Shown: piece after piece, positions 38,225 to 48,799 of the stretch
How positions within the stretch are numbered: position 1 is the first letter of the stretch
Layout: every line of letters begins with the position of its first letter
Assembly: GCF_050624435.1 (NCBI RefSeq)
Contig: NC_134540.1
Coordinates: 104,747,739-104,811,738, forward strand
Source of the DNA: Tenrec ecaudatus
Lineage: Eukaryota > Chordata > Mammalia > Afrosoricida > Tenrecidae
DNA length: 64,000 bases
Direction of reading: 5' to 3'
Position numbers and translations under genes: made by a program
Notes under the pieces: generated by a model
Seen by the model: the letters and a program-made list of their open reading frames with translations, nothing else
Database searches by the model: none
Told to the model about the DNA's origin: nothing

Positions 38225-38529
38225 CAGTCCAACACTTCCCCGACAGAGCCAAATGGGTGTTTGCCTGACCCTATTCCTAAGCAATACTCCTGTTCATGAG
38301 GTGCCCTCTTTGATGTACAATCCAGAGTGAACCTTTCTCCTGAGAAGACCCCCCCCCCACTCTCTTTTCTATTGAAACTCAGCTTATCTGACCTCTCCCT
38401 CATCTTGTGGATTGTACCTTTCTTTGAATTAACTCGGCCAGACCTACACGGTGTCCTTCACAAACACATTACTTGGATAGAGCTTTTTTCACCTTCACAA
38501 GCCTTGCAAGCAGATGTTTGTTTGTTTGT

Positions 38530-38670
38530 TTGTTTCAGCTCTAGGTAACTGATGAGGAAGCTGAAGCACAGAGAAATTGAATCATTAGCTCAAGGTCACT
38601 TAGATAGAAGTGGCCAAGCTGGAAGTCTTGGCCACCAACACTATGTTCCTGGCTTGTGTCCTTTGGTGCC
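38530..38670 (-). mobile_element. MIR SINE (ancient)
   Basis: Shows the MIR core in minus orientation: ACTGATGAGGAAGCTGAAGC, then the CAAGGTCACTTAG block. Confidence 0.75.
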
Positions 38671-39009
38671 TTTCACCCTTCACGATTGTTAAGCACCTTG
38701 AACGCATTACCTCACCCAAGTCAGCGAGCGCCCTTGGCCCCTTGGACGACTTCCTCCTCAAAGCGTGTAACCTCAACCACACTGACTTCATAGGTGTCAG
38801 GGCAGGAGACTGTGAGCTCTGGGGTTTTCTTTCTTTCCCTCTTGAAATGTTTTATTTTATTATTATTTTAAAATATTTTTGTTGTTGAGAATATACACAT
38901 CTACACATACACCAGTTGAAATTTCTACAATCCAGTGATTCTATTTACATGCTTCCAGGTGGGCAACCATTGCCGCCACCACCACCACCACCCCTTTCTG
39001 CTTTCTCAC

Positions 39010-39520
39010 ATTAAAATAAATGCTGCCGAAGAATAGCCCAAGGTCAAAAGAACCAACAAGTGTACTTGTCTTGCAAGAAGCACAGCCACTGTACACTTGC
39101 ACAGATAGGACCTGGAAACACAGGGAATCCAGGACGGATGATCCCTTCAGTGCTGAGAGTGGCGATACCTGAAGGGTGGAGAGGGGGTGGGGTAGAAAGG
39201 GGGAACCGATTGCAAGGATCTACATATAACCTCCTCCCTGGGGGACGGGCAACAGAAAAGTGGGTGAAGGGAGACACCGGACAGTGTAAAATATGACAAA
39301 ATAATAATTTATAAATTATCAAGGGTTCATGAGGGAGGGGGGAGCGCAGAGGGAGGGGGAAAATGAGGAGCTGATGCCAGGGCCTTGGGTGGAGAGCAAA
39401 TGTTTTGAGCATGATGAGGAGAACGAATACACAAATGTGCTTTATACAAGTGATGTATATGTATGGATTGTGATAAGAGTTGTATGGGCCCCAATAAAAT
39501 GATTAAAAAAATAAAAACAA
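39010..39520 (+). mobile_element. Longest copy of the AATAAAATGATT-tailed retroposon (L1 3'-end-like)
   Basis: About 510 bp ending in GGCCCCAATAAAATGATT followed by an A-rich tail. The poly(A) signal lies within 20 nt of the end, and shorter copies elsewhere share only the 3' part, the 5' truncation pattern of L1-type retrotransposition. It is probably a lineage-specific L1 3' UTR, though no ORF2 is visible here. Confidence 0.7.
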
Positions 39521-39534
39521 AACAGAAAAAGGAG

Positions 39535-39830
39535 CACAGCCAGATTGATTCTTAGATACAAGGATGGCGAGACTTCATGTCCTGCACTTTGGACGTGTTG
39601 TCAGGAGACACCAGTCCCTGGAGAAGGACATCATGCTAGATAAAGGAGGGGGGCAGTGGAAAGAGGAAGACCCGCGACAAGGCGCAGTGAGTGGCGATGC
39701 AATGGGCCCACACGTACGAAGAGTTGGAGGGATGGTGCAGGCAGGACTGGGCCATGTCTCACTCTGTTGTACATAGGGTCGCCGTGACTCAGAATTGGCT
39801 GATGGCACTAACGACATAACAACAACAAAG
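39535..39830 (+). mobile_element. RTE/BovB-type LINE 3' end
   Basis: It encodes the remnants of the RTE C-terminal stretch (in DNA: TTTGGACGTGTTGTCAGGAG, then CAGTCCCTGGAGAAGGACAT) and ends with the GTCGCCGTGACTCAGAATTG tail plus AACAACAACAA. Confidence 0.8.
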
Positions 39831-40600
39831 TAAATGCAGTGCTCTTGAGGTCCCTATCTCATCTCCTGTTGTTGTCGACTTGATCCCCCCAAATAAGATC
39901 TCTTAAAAGACCATAGCTCCAGGCAGATAGGTTTTACTAGTGAAGTTAGCCTACTGTTTGCTTTATAGGCTTTACTAGTGAAGTTAGTTAGCCTACGGTT
40001 TGGTTTTAAGAAGACTTCAGGGCCTATTTTTTAACTTAAGGTTTAAAGATTATTTCAGATCAAGAGTTTTGGGGTTGCATCCAGACTCCATGACTCCAGA
40101 AAATCTGAATTTCATAAAATTCTATTTGCATTTACCTTCTTTTGTTCAGAATTCTTCTATATAATCTTTTGTCAACATGCTTAGAGCTGGTGGCTAGGCA
40201 TCGTGGCACGGGGCAGTTGTTCATGGAGGCAGTTAGTGACGTGTTCCATAAGCCCCCCCTATTCCTGACTCTGCTTCCTCTGTGGCTTCAGGGGAAAAAA
40301 GACCCACGGGCATACCTCTGTTGGTCACTTTGGTCCTCAGCATTGTGTGTCTACCTAGGAGGCAGAACAAAGGCACTAAATGTGTTAGTAGACCAATTAT
40401 AATTACATGAATCCATGACCTTGAATCTCCGAACCCAGGAAGCCAAATCCCCTGAGATGTTCAGTTGTGTACAAGCCACTTGAGCAGCTCTTCTTTTGTG
40501 GTGCTGGTTGCTGTTAATATATCAATGACCCAACTTTTGCCAATTCAGCTCATTACAGGTGTGTAACTTGCTGACAGCAGTCAGGCACTCAGGGTGCCGC
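39831..40600. other. Intergenic sequence, no gene recognised
   Basis: Contains a local duplication TTTTACTAGTGAAGTTAG(CC) near 39930-39990. Nothing else is recognised. Confidence 0.4.
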
Positions 40601-40609
40601 CCTACTGTC

Positions 40610-40900
40610 AGTCACTGTGCTTCTTACCTCGCCGTCCACTGAAACTCAGCGCTCCGTAAGCAGTCACTCCTCCCCACCACTGCTTACCACCGACAAACTA
40701 CGGTCTCCATGCACTTGCCCTTCTGACCTTTTTATGAGGGAGGTCACACAGTATTTGCCCCTTTCGATCAACACGACATCTTTAAACTCCATATGGTAGC
40801 ATGTATCAGGTTTTCATTTCCCTCATTGGTTGGGTACTATTCCATTTTATATATGAACTACATTTTGTTCATTCATTCATTCATTCATGTTGAACATTTA
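40610..40900 (+). mobile_element. Old L1 3' UTR, left part
   Basis: Matches the familiar L1M 3' UTR in order: TCACACAGTATTTG, GTAGCATGTATCAGG, ACTATTCCATTTTATATATG, then a CATTCATTCATTC stretch. It stops exactly where the pogo-like element begins and resumes at 41871. Confidence 0.75.
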
Positions 40901-41868
40901 CCATATAAAAACCGAGTTTTTCAGCGCATTTTTTGTGCTGAAAAACTGGGGTTCGACTTATACACGGGTCAGTGGTACCCCAGCGAGGTGTAACATCTCG
41001 CAGGGGGGGCCAAGGTAACGGGAGGAGCTCCCGTTATCTCGCGGGTGATTGCCGTTTCTCCGCTGTTCATGCAAAGCCCCGCTGACAATGCAGGGCTTTG
41101 AATGTTTACTCACATCTAGCCAATCAGAGCCGTCCTATGACGTGTGTCTTTGAATAAGCCTTTTAAAGACCGTGTGCGAAGGATGTGGCATGAATGGATG
41201 TCATCTGGTCAAGCCCGACTAACAAAAGGAGGAAATCTCATGAAGCCTGACATAGAGTTAATAGCAAAGTGGGTTCGAGATGCACGGGAAGACATTCCAG
41301 AAGACATGGTGTGACGTGCCTTCCAGATATGTAGTATTAGTAATGCTATGGATGGCAGTGAAGACTGCGCTTTGTATGAAAATGACAGCAGTGATGGCGG
41401 TGACGGCGATCTCAGTGAGGACAGCGTCTATGATGACCTCACACCAGCTGAAGCTCTGCATTGGGATACAGATGATGATGAGGAATCCAGTTTTGAAGGA
41501 TTTTAACTCTACATTTTAGCTTGGTTGCTGATTGAGCTCAGGGAATAGTACTCTTAGGGTATCATTGTGGATACCTTATTGTTTTTGTTGAACCTATTTT
41601 CCACTTAGTGTGCTGGTTTACTAATGTTAAATGACTTGTCCTTTTATTTATGTTTTTTATTTAAAATAAATATTTAAATACATTACTCCACTGGTGTCTC
41701 AATTTTTAGTAATTTTATTTTCATTTGTTTTGATTATTGAAACTCACCAATAGCTTCTGCATTTTCCACCCTAGCCTTATACGTGAGTCAATCAGTTTTT
41801 TTGTTTCCCAGGTAATAATTAGGTACCTCGACTTATACTCGGGTCAGCATATATTCGAGTATATACGG
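40901..41868 (+). mobile_element. Pogo-like (Tc1/mariner superfamily) DNA transposon, internally deleted
   Basis: 968 bp flanked by TA on both sides (40899-40900, 41869-41870). The termini CCATATAAAAACCGAG and the complement of ATTCGAGTATATACGG are imperfect inverted repeats. The motif CGACTTATAC.CGGGTCAG occurs near both ends in direct orientation. A 10 bp perfect hairpin arm pair (GTTTTTCAGC / GCTGAAAAAC) lies near the left end. It interrupts an old L1 3' UTR. Confidence 0.82.
41150..41506 (+). pseudogene. C-terminal remnant of a pogo-like DDE transposase
   Basis: A 119-codon frame reads FKDRVRRMWHEWM, then LTKGGNLMKPDIELIAKWVRD, then ISNAMDGSEDCALYEND, followed by an acidic tail rich in Asp/Ser and ending SSFEGF. 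This layout (a TKGGNL–KRPDI–WVRDAW-like block, then CxISNAMDGTEDD, then acidic residues) is the C-terminus of pogo/POGK-like transposases. There is one internal TGA stop at 41312-41314 and the N-terminal helix-turn-helix and most DDE residues are missing, so it is non-functional. Confidence 0.8.
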
Positions 41869-41870
41869 TA

Positions 41871-42470
41871 GATTATTTCCAACTATCGACTTCTGTGAAT
41901 AGGACTACATTGGTGTATAAGTCTCTGCTTTCAAGTCTGTGGGTATATACCTAGGAGTGGAATTGCTGGGTCATGTGTCAGTTTCATGGAGTCCTGGTGG
42001 TGTGGTGGGTTACATGTTGGGTTGTTAATCAACAGGTCACCAGTTCGACTCTACCAGTTGCTCTAGGAGAGAAAGAAGAGGCTTTCGGCTCCTGTAAAGA
42101 TTTACAGTCTCAGAAACCCAAAGGGGCAATTCTACTCTATCCTGTAGGAGTTGGAAGGCCCTTTGTGGCAGTAAGTTTTGTTTATCTGGGGAGGCAGTTT
42201 ATGATAATCCTGTTTGTTTGTTTTTTCTTTTTTGGGGGAACCACACTGCTTTTCACAAAAGTTGTTCTAATTTGCATTTATATCAGCAATGGATAAAGGT
42301 TCTAGGGTTCTCAATGGCTAATTCTTTTATTAGTAGATTGCCAGGTCTCTCTTCCAAGGTGTCTTTTAACAGACTCGAATCTGTCACTCTTTTGCTAGCA
42401 GTTAGGCACATTAGCCATTTGCACCTCTTTGCCACACGTATGTATCCTAAGGTGTATAAAGACACATTTA
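41871..42470 (+). mobile_element. Old L1 3' UTR, right part (split by AfroSINE)
   Basis: Continues the L1 interrupted at 40900: GGGTATATACCTAGGAGTGG then AATTGCTGGGTCATG. After the AfroSINE at 41988-42182 it resumes with GGAACCACACTGCTTTTCAC and later L1 blocks. The right end is approximate. Confidence 0.7.
41988..42182 (+). mobile_element. AfroSINE inserted in the old L1
   Basis: Has the head GGAGTCCTGGTGG, a B-box-like CACCAGTTCGACTCTACC and the body GAGGCTTTCGGCTCCTGTAA. The tail is partly deleted. Confidence 0.88.
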
Positions 42471-43680
42471 ACCCTTCCTATGAGAGCGTAAACTGCTTGA
42501 GGAGGCAGACTTCCTTGCTCAATCTAAAATATTCTGTAGTCTACTATCATAAGAGAGAAAAACACACTAAAAAGGGGTTTTCATAAAAACGGACATAGAC
42601 TAATGGTTACCGAGAAGGGGTAAGAAGGGGAGCGAGTAGGAAGAAAATAAAGACGTGAACATTTTGCACAACTCTAGTTAATACTATCGAACTATTAAAT
42701 TATATGGGATGTAAATTTTATGCCAATAAAACTATTAAAAATAAGTAACTATAATTAAAATAGCATTATAAAAAGAAGTGAACATTTATTTAAAATATAT
42801 ACATAGATAGCCACATATATAGTTGGTAGCAGAGATAAATACAAAGGTAAACACTTAGACAATAACAGAGAGAGATAGCAGCATCGACGGATTTTTAAAA
42901 GTAGAGCCAGAAAACGGAAATAAGTAAAATAGATGGTGCTGTAGTACCTATCATTATTATCATTATTAGCTGGATTTGTTCATCACTACGGACTCCACGT
43001 ACATTTTAATTTTATTTTGCCTCCTCTTTTTGAAGCCTTGCAAGCCACTACTTAGCTTTGAGGGATTGTCATTTGTTTGTTTTTAAAGAAACGTACTACA
43101 CAGATAATATACAGCTCAAGAAATGAAATCAACAACAATATCCTTTTAACCCCCCATTTTTTGTCCCCCCTTATCCTTCCCTTCTTTCTGTTCCCTTCCT
43201 TGACCCAGGGATGGGGGAGGTGCGCTGTAGTACACACTATCCAGAGTTGATGCACATATTTCGAGCTAATTCCATTGGAAAATGTATTCACGCACCAGAG
43301 ATTTATTGACACTGGTATGCCACAAGTACTATTGGACCTAGGTGAAAAGTCAAAAGCTCCTTTTATTATACATTAATTTAAACGTTAGCGAGGAAACACA
43401 TCAAAAGCACATGGATTTTGTCGTTGTTCAGATTTTTTTAAAACAACTTTCAGATACTGCATTTGAAAAATTGAAAATGTGATATGATAAGGTCTAGGGA
43501 ACTACTTCAAAATGGGTGATCAGAGAGTGCGTCTCTGGGGAAATAAGATCTAAGGTGGGATTTGAATGACTACAAGGAGTGGGCTATGAAGGTGGTAAAG
43601 GAAGGACATTCTAAACCAAAGGAATCGCTTGTGCAAAGGCCCTGAGGTAGAAAGATTGATGTCCAGAGGTCATTAGTAGT
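42471..43680. other. AT-rich intergenic sequence, probable ancient repeat debris
   Basis: No gene recognised. At 43540-43665 the block GTGCAAAGGCCCTGAGGTAG resembles widespread ancient mammalian repeats, but the family is not identified. Confidence 0.35.
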
Positions 43681-43682
43681 TT

Positions 43683-43885
43683 GCAGGGGTTCTCAACCTT
43701 TGCATTACTTTTGTTTGGGGCCAGATAATTCTTTGTTGTGAACACTCGCCTCGTAGGATGCTTAGCAGAACCACTGGCTTCTACCCACTAGATACTAGTG
43801 GCAGCAACCCCCCAAGTAGCGACAGTAAAAATAAAACATCTCCAGACATTGCTACATGTCTCCAAGGGGAGAAATGACTCCTGAT
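43683..43885 (-). mobile_element. MER5A (hAT-Charlie) element
   Basis: Reads in antisense: GGGTTCTCAACCTTTG, GGGGCCAGATAATTCTTTG, CTAGATACTAGTGGCAGCA, then CCAGACATTGCTACATGTC. These are the diagnostic blocks of MER5A in their normal order. Confidence 0.8.
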
Positions 43886-44004
43886 CTAAAATCACGCCAT
43901 TGGAGAAACAGACGGGTGTGGTGACTCCACAGGACGTGAGATGGAAGATGGCTGCAGATGAGGCTGGGTCCAGGTCAGGAAAGGAGTTGAGTTTTATTGT
44001 AAGT

Positions 44005-44690
44005 ACAATGGAAATCTTGCCAATCCTGGTGGAGGTTGTGGCTACATCCATGGCTTCTTGACCACCACCGAGCACCACGTGGTCATCGTTGGGAGAAGGG
44101 TGCTCTGTGGGGAAAGTCTTCTGGTGGTCAGGGTCAAGGGTCAAAGAGCGTGGAGGTGTTGCCCTTGGATGCGGTGATAAACATGGCCGTGGCCCTGGAC
44201 CACTGATGTCATGGATCTCTGCCCAGAGTGCACCTTACTTCTCCAGACTCTGCGCTGTCCTGGCTGAGCTCTCGGCTCTCATGGCAGCGATGATGCACTC
44301 CCCCCTCCTCGCCCCCCTCCCCAGTCCTGGGGTTCTTGAGTCGCTTAAAGGGCCCTTCACGGCTCCTTGCTGTTGCTCTGGCGTAGGTTCCGCAGGTGGA
44401 AGGACCTCACAAAGCACTGGTAACCCATCTGCTTGTCTGTGGAGGACATGACGAGGTTGCCCCCAAAGTCAAAGCCACAGGTCCAGACAGCTGAGTTGGT
44501 TTTGGGAAGGGCCAGCCGCTTCCCTGTTTCACAGTCCCAGAACCTGGGAGGACGTGTGTGGCGTCCGTCGGGCGTCCACGCCACCCAGCTCCAGTGTGGC
44601 CCGTGTAGGTGCCCAACCTCTCACATTCCACGGAGTACCAAACGTTGGAGAGAGGGTCCTGGGCGGAGTAGACAGAGGCAAACATGGCAA
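44005..44690 (-). pseudogene. Processed pseudogene of EIF3I (eIF3 subunit i, WD40 protein)
   Basis: The minus strand keeps stretches of the eIF3i WD-repeat protein: DPLSNVWYSV.CERLGTY.GHTGA, then WDCETGKRLALPKTNSAV, CGFDFGGN, STDKQMGYQCFV, and near the 3' end [24 protein letters not shown]. They run collinearly over roughly residues 29 to 265 of a protein of 325 residues. Frames change between blocks and stops intervene. The introns of the parent gene are absent, so it arose by retrotransposition. Both ends are missing and no poly(A) tail is seen. The parent acts in the 43S initiation complex; this copy is dead. Confidence 0.88.
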
Positions 44691-44816
44691 GAGACTGCTG
44701 GTGTGGGAACAAGAAGGGGGTACTGCAGGAAGACCGAGCATAGAGAGGGGGGACTGGTTTTAAATATATATACAGATGGACATTTAATCCCTAAGAGTAG
44801 GATGGAAGGTGTGGAG

Positions 44817-44991
44817 CAGCAGTTCTTAACCTGTGGGTGGCGACCTCTTTGGGTGTCAAATGACCCTTTCACAGGGGTAGCAAAATTACAGTTATGAAGT
44901 AGCAACAAAAACAATTTTATGGTTAGGGGGTTACCACAACATGAGGAATTGTATGAAAGGGTCACGGCATTAGGAAGGTTGAGAGCCACTG
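44817..44991 (+). mobile_element. SPIN-family hAT element (short, internally deleted)
   Basis: The termini CAGCAGTTCTTAACCTGTGG and the complement of GGTTGAGAGCCACTG are hAT-type inverted repeats. The interior (TTACAGTTATGAAGTAGCAA, TTACCACAACATGAGGAATT) is the SPIN non-autonomous body. The flanking 8 bp, GTGTGGAG and GCGTAGAG, agree at six positions and fit the hAT 8 bp duplication after decay. Confidence 0.85.
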
Positions 44992-45000
44992 GCGTAGAGG

Positions 45001-46340
45001 GTAAAGAGATGTGGGGGTGGACAGGCATTTTTGTGAGTGGGAAAGTTAGGGGTGTTGGTCCAATTTCTCATCTTGTAGCCTGAGGGTAGGAAAAGGGGTA
45101 AAGGCATAGGAGACGACAGGAGGAAGTGTGCGGTGCCATTTGGGAAGTGAAAAAGCCAGGGCAGTACATTAGCAGCGATCATGAACATCATGGAATGTTC
45201 TTTGGGATTGGTGAGTGCACACGAAGGACATGAAAGTGAGACTAGCCAACGAGGTTGGAGGAGAGGATGGGGAGCTGCCTTCCATGGGGTTGACAAGAGA
45301 CAGCAGCGAGGGAGCAGGGGTGTGTGCAGGGCGGTGATCACCAGGGTGGGCCGTGTAACTGAGGCTGGATAAGCTGGCGGGGGCAGGACAAGGTGGCTGA
45401 GAGAACGGTTGATGGCCACATGACGGTGACACCTTCTTGCCTCCTCCCCACCCCCGATGCCATAGACCGCAGGGTCCAATCTCATGTAGAACGGACCAGT
45501 TAATGTGGGTCCCCATTCCTATGGACACCCGAGAAGGATGTTCAACAGAAGAGTCACCTCGTAATCTCTCAGTGTGCCTCAGACCCGAGAAAGCATCCCA
45601 GGTCCCTAGGATACAGACACACCCCGCACCTAATTAGGTAAGAGAAGAGGCATATGGCGCTTGCGATGAGGGAAGAGGTACGTTTTCTATGAATAGCCTC
45701 GCTATGTGAACAGACAGGCTGCCAGATGATTTCACTGTATCTGATCACACAATCTGGGCATCCACACTGTGTGAAACCCCCAAAGCTTCGGAAGCTCACA
45801 CATGTCCTCCTTGCTTCCTGCATCTCGGGCCTGGCTTTTCTCCCCTCAAACTGAAGTGGAGGTGGAAGGGCCTTCCTTTCTCAGAGCCCTGAGCTGTTTC
45901 CATGCTTGCCTCATCTGTGGCTTTCGTGTCGCTGGATTTATTTCCTGCCATGAGGAAGGCCCGCCCTTCTTCACAAATTTACTGCTGGCCCTTTGTGGTA
46001 ATTTGGTGTTCTCTGATTTTTCTCTACAAAGAAAATGATTTTGGGTGCCTATTCCTGAAAGTTGAACTTGGCTTTATGTTTAGGGCTTTACCGTTGACGG
46101 GAATGTGCACGGGCTTTTGTCAACACGTACATATTTGATGAGGAGACACAGAACTCCGGGTCGGGCTTTTGTCTCACGGAAGAAGCTGGGGTAGGTCACA
46201 TTTGGCGTGCTAATATTGGATGAACTGATTGGTAGGAAAACCTAATCTGACAGACAGTTAGGTTTCCAGTAATAAGTCAGAAACATGAGGCATTGTCAAA
46301 GTGACAGCGTCCTAAATGGTTATTAATAGAATGGCCCGTA
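45001..46340. other. Intergenic sequence, no gene recognised
   Basis: Long minus-strand frames near 45.0-45.5 kb show no known domain. The sequence is unique or too diverged to classify. Confidence 0.4.
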
Positions 46341-46403
46341 GGACGACCTTGAATTACGTATCTGCATTGCAGATGCAATTCCCTGCACAGTGCTACTGTG
46401 GTA

Positions 46404-46550
46404 CTGCGCTGTCCCCAACGGTAACCACGAGAGTCCTGTGGCCATTGAACCCTTGCTAGGTGGCTCATCCAATGAAGAACTGCTTTTTCCCAATTTAAGT
46501 GAAATAAAATAGCCACATGTGGCTAGTGGCTACCGTATTAGACAGCACAG
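46404..46550 (+). mobile_element. Ancient hAT-Charlie MER fragment
   Basis: The inverted termini CTGCGCTGTCC and complement of GACAGCACAG flank a body containing AATAGCCACATGTGGCTAGT, which is common in ancient mammalian Charlie-derived MER repeats. The exact family is not assigned. Confidence 0.6.
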
Positions 46551-46700
46551 CCTGCTGTGGGTATCAGCGCATAAACGAGTGAGCTTTTCCATAGTTTCCC
46601 TGAAATTTGCCAGTGTCTAAATGATTTTGCTTGTTCTTGGCTTCAAATGAAAAGAACTGGAATGAGTGATTGAACAGGTCAGGAGCCTATACTTCTAGCG

Positions 46701-47023
46701 CAGTGGTTCTCAACCTTCCGAATGCCGGGACCCTTTCATACAGTTCCTCATGTGGTGGTGACCCCCCAACCTTAACATTATTTTCATTGCTATTTCATCA
46801 CTGTAATTTGCTACTGTTATATATCACAATGTAAATATCTGGTATGCAGAATGTATTTTCATTGATACAAATTGAACATAATTAAAGCATAGTGATTAAT
46901 CACAAAACAATATGTAGTTATATATTGTGAACCTTTATGTGTTTTCTGATGGCCTTAGGCGACCTCTGTGAAAGAGTCGTTTGACCAGCAAAGGGGTCGC
47001 GACCCACAGGTTGAGAACCACTG
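46701..47023 (-). mobile_element. SPIN-family hAT element (full-size non-autonomous form, 323 bp)
   Basis: The ends CAGTGGTTCTCAACCTTCCG and GGTTGAGAACCACTG are inverted repeats. The interior has all the blocks expected for the SPIN MITE, including ATAATTAAAGCATAGTGATT, and GGGTCGCGACCCACAG near the right end. The flanking octamers TTCTAGCG and TCCTAGAG agree at six of eight positions. There is no transposase frame. Orientation is arbitrary. Confidence 0.9.
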
Positions 47024-47099
47024 TCCTAGAGTAAAAGAACAATTTAAGTGATCATGCTCCCACTCTCCCACTGCAGATAACAGTTGGTCACATACATAT

Positions 47100-47250
47100 T
47101 TATTAATTTATTAATTTAAATTTTCAACAGTTTTATTGAATTACATACATATAATTCACCTATCATATAGTGCCATAGTTTGATTACATCAAGAAGAGTT
47201 GTACAATCATCACCACAATCAGTTTTAGAATATTTTCTTCATTCTTATTT
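47100..47250 (-). mobile_element. Old L1 3' UTR fragment
   Basis: In antisense it shows the L1 3' UTR order (TTTATTGAATTACATACATA, then AGAGTTGTACAATCATCACC). Confidence 0.6.
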
Positions 47251-47425
47251 TTTTTAATACTTTTATTGGGGGCTCTTACATGTCTTATCACAATCCACAC
47301 ACTCCTCCAGAGTGTCAAGCACATTTGTACCTGTGACGCCATCATCATTATCAAAGCATTTTCTTCTCCCTCCTCCCTTCCTACCCCGCCAGCCCTCCCT
47401 CAAGAGCCCATGACACGTTATTGTT
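47251..47425 (-). mobile_element. AATAAAATGATT-tailed retroposon, minus copy
   Basis: The complement of TTTTATTGGGGGCTC opens the plus-strand reading, followed by CTTATCACAATCCACACA and a CATCATTATCAAAGCATTTT block, as in the other copies. Confidence 0.75.
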
Positions 47426-47897
47426 AAGAGGAATAAGCCCCAAATTATAAGTTTCCTTGAAGGAAGGAATACGGGTGGGACACAGGGATGATAAGGAGAC
47501 GTCTGTGAATGGATTTTATATTTTTGATTTGGAAATCATGGAAATGTTTTCATAGCCAACATATTTGTAAAAAAACAAACAAACAAGCAACCCTTGTTGG
47601 GGTTATTTTCTCTTTGAGTGCCTTGGCTACAGGGAAATGCGGGAGATGAGTACTTTAGCTGGACCCGTGACACCCTCCAAACACAAGGGGCGTCAGTTAG
47701 AGAGGAAGAAGGAGTCCACATGGGATAGGCCTTGTGTGGGTCTGCCATGTGGTGGGGCAGGGTCACCCGACCCGGGAGCGTGCTCCGACGACTGGAGGAC
47801 TACCGAGAGCTGGCACTGATGAAGCTTCAGTAAACACGGGGGCCGTGCTCCAGTTCCACGCGTACTGCCTCACTTCACACTTACAAGAAGCCAGGTG

Positions 47898-48094
47898 AAA
47901 ACCACAGCCGTCAAGTGGATTCCAACTTAGCAACCTTATGGGACAGAGCAGAACTGCCCAGAGGATTTTCAAGATACAACCTTCATGGGAGCTACCACCT
48001 CATCTTTCTTATACAGCGCTTGGTGGAGGGTTCATGCGGTCCACCTACCTGGAGTTCAATGGCCTGGGGGTGAACCCACTCCACCACCAGGATC
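47898..48094 (-). mobile_element. AfroSINE (minus orientation)
   Basis: The tail (CCACAGCCGTCAAGTGGATT), body and head (CACCACCAGGAT) are present in order, with a diverged B-box region. Confidence 0.75.
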
Positions 48095-48311
48095 AGTAGC
48101 TTCCCCAGGGCTGGGAGGGGCAGAGGCCAGATGTGAAAACAGTCTGGTACTGCCGCCCAAAGTCAAGCCACCCCAGAGCGTTGTTTCTAGCCAAAGATTT
48201 CCCAGTGCCGTCACACATTCTCTTAGCAATAGTGATTTGAAAATGATTGCATTTAAAAGTATTGATTGTGAGCAGAATAATGTCAAGGACCGCATAAAAG
48301 AAATGGAGGCT

Positions 48312-48455
48312 ATCTGGCAATGTGTGGAGGCGTGTGGTTGTCACCACTGGATCGCGTGGATAGGGTCCAGAGATGCTATGCTGCTGGTCGCCCAGGGCAG
48401 ACCCCACAATGACCAATGATGTCATAATGGGGCCTGGTTGAGAACCCTTGACGGA
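48312..48455 (+). mobile_element. MER5A (hAT-Charlie) fragment
   Basis: Contains TCTGGCAATGTGTGGAGGCG and GTTGTCACCACTGGATC in MER5A order and ends near GGTTGAGAACCCTTG. Confidence 0.7.
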
Positions 48456-48504
48456 GAGGCTAAGAAGGCTTTCTGTCCTCAGTGACTGCGTAGGGTGGGG
48501 AAAG

Positions 48505-48779
48505 TCTGGTGGGGTAGTGGCTTACCCATTGAGCTGCTAACCCCAGTCAGCAGTAGGAGACCGCCAGTCGGCCGCTCCACAGGAGAAAGATGAGACTTTG
48601 TCTCCTGTAAAGAGTTACAGTTAATGGATGAATGTATGGATTGTGATAAGAATTGTATGAGCCCCCAATAAAATGATTATATATATAAAAAAGAGTTACA
48701 GTCTCGGAAACCCACAGGGGCAGCCTTACTCTGTCCTGTAGGGTCGCCATGCATCAGAATCGACTTGATGGCAGTGAGC
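48505..48779 (+). mobile_element. AfroSINE with a 68 bp retroposon nested inside
   Basis: The SINE runs 48505-48621 and resumes at 48703. The tail is well preserved (GGGTCGCCATGCATCAGAAT, CGACTTGATGGCAGTG). Confidence 0.9.
48622..48689 (+). mobile_element. 68 bp 5'-truncated retroposon copy nested in AfroSINE
   Basis: Only the last 68 bp of the AATAAAATGATT-tailed family inserted. It is flanked by a perfect 13 bp duplication AAAGAGTTACAGT (48609-48621 and 48690-48702). Confidence 0.95.
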
Positions 48780-48799
48780 CGAGGAGGTGGGGGACCTAG

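Larger units (their letters stand above)
37430..38255 (-). mobile_element. AfroSINE split by an LTR insertion
   Basis: SINE tail and body lie at 37430-37583, and the probable remainder continues at 38225 after the LTR. The duplicated 5 bp CAGTC at the break belongs to the SINE. The right remnant is short and diverged. Confidence 0.65.

Noticed and set aside
44970-45528. Minus-strand frames of 119-171 codons near the EIF3I pseudogene
   Set aside because: No match to eIF3i or any family I recognise; low-complexity Pro/Ser composition.
48622-48689. Possible tRNA or small RNA gene in the AfroSINE
   Set aside because: The SINE head is tRNA-derived, but the copy is broken by a retroposon and lacks a cloverleaf; no intact tRNA gene was found in the window.
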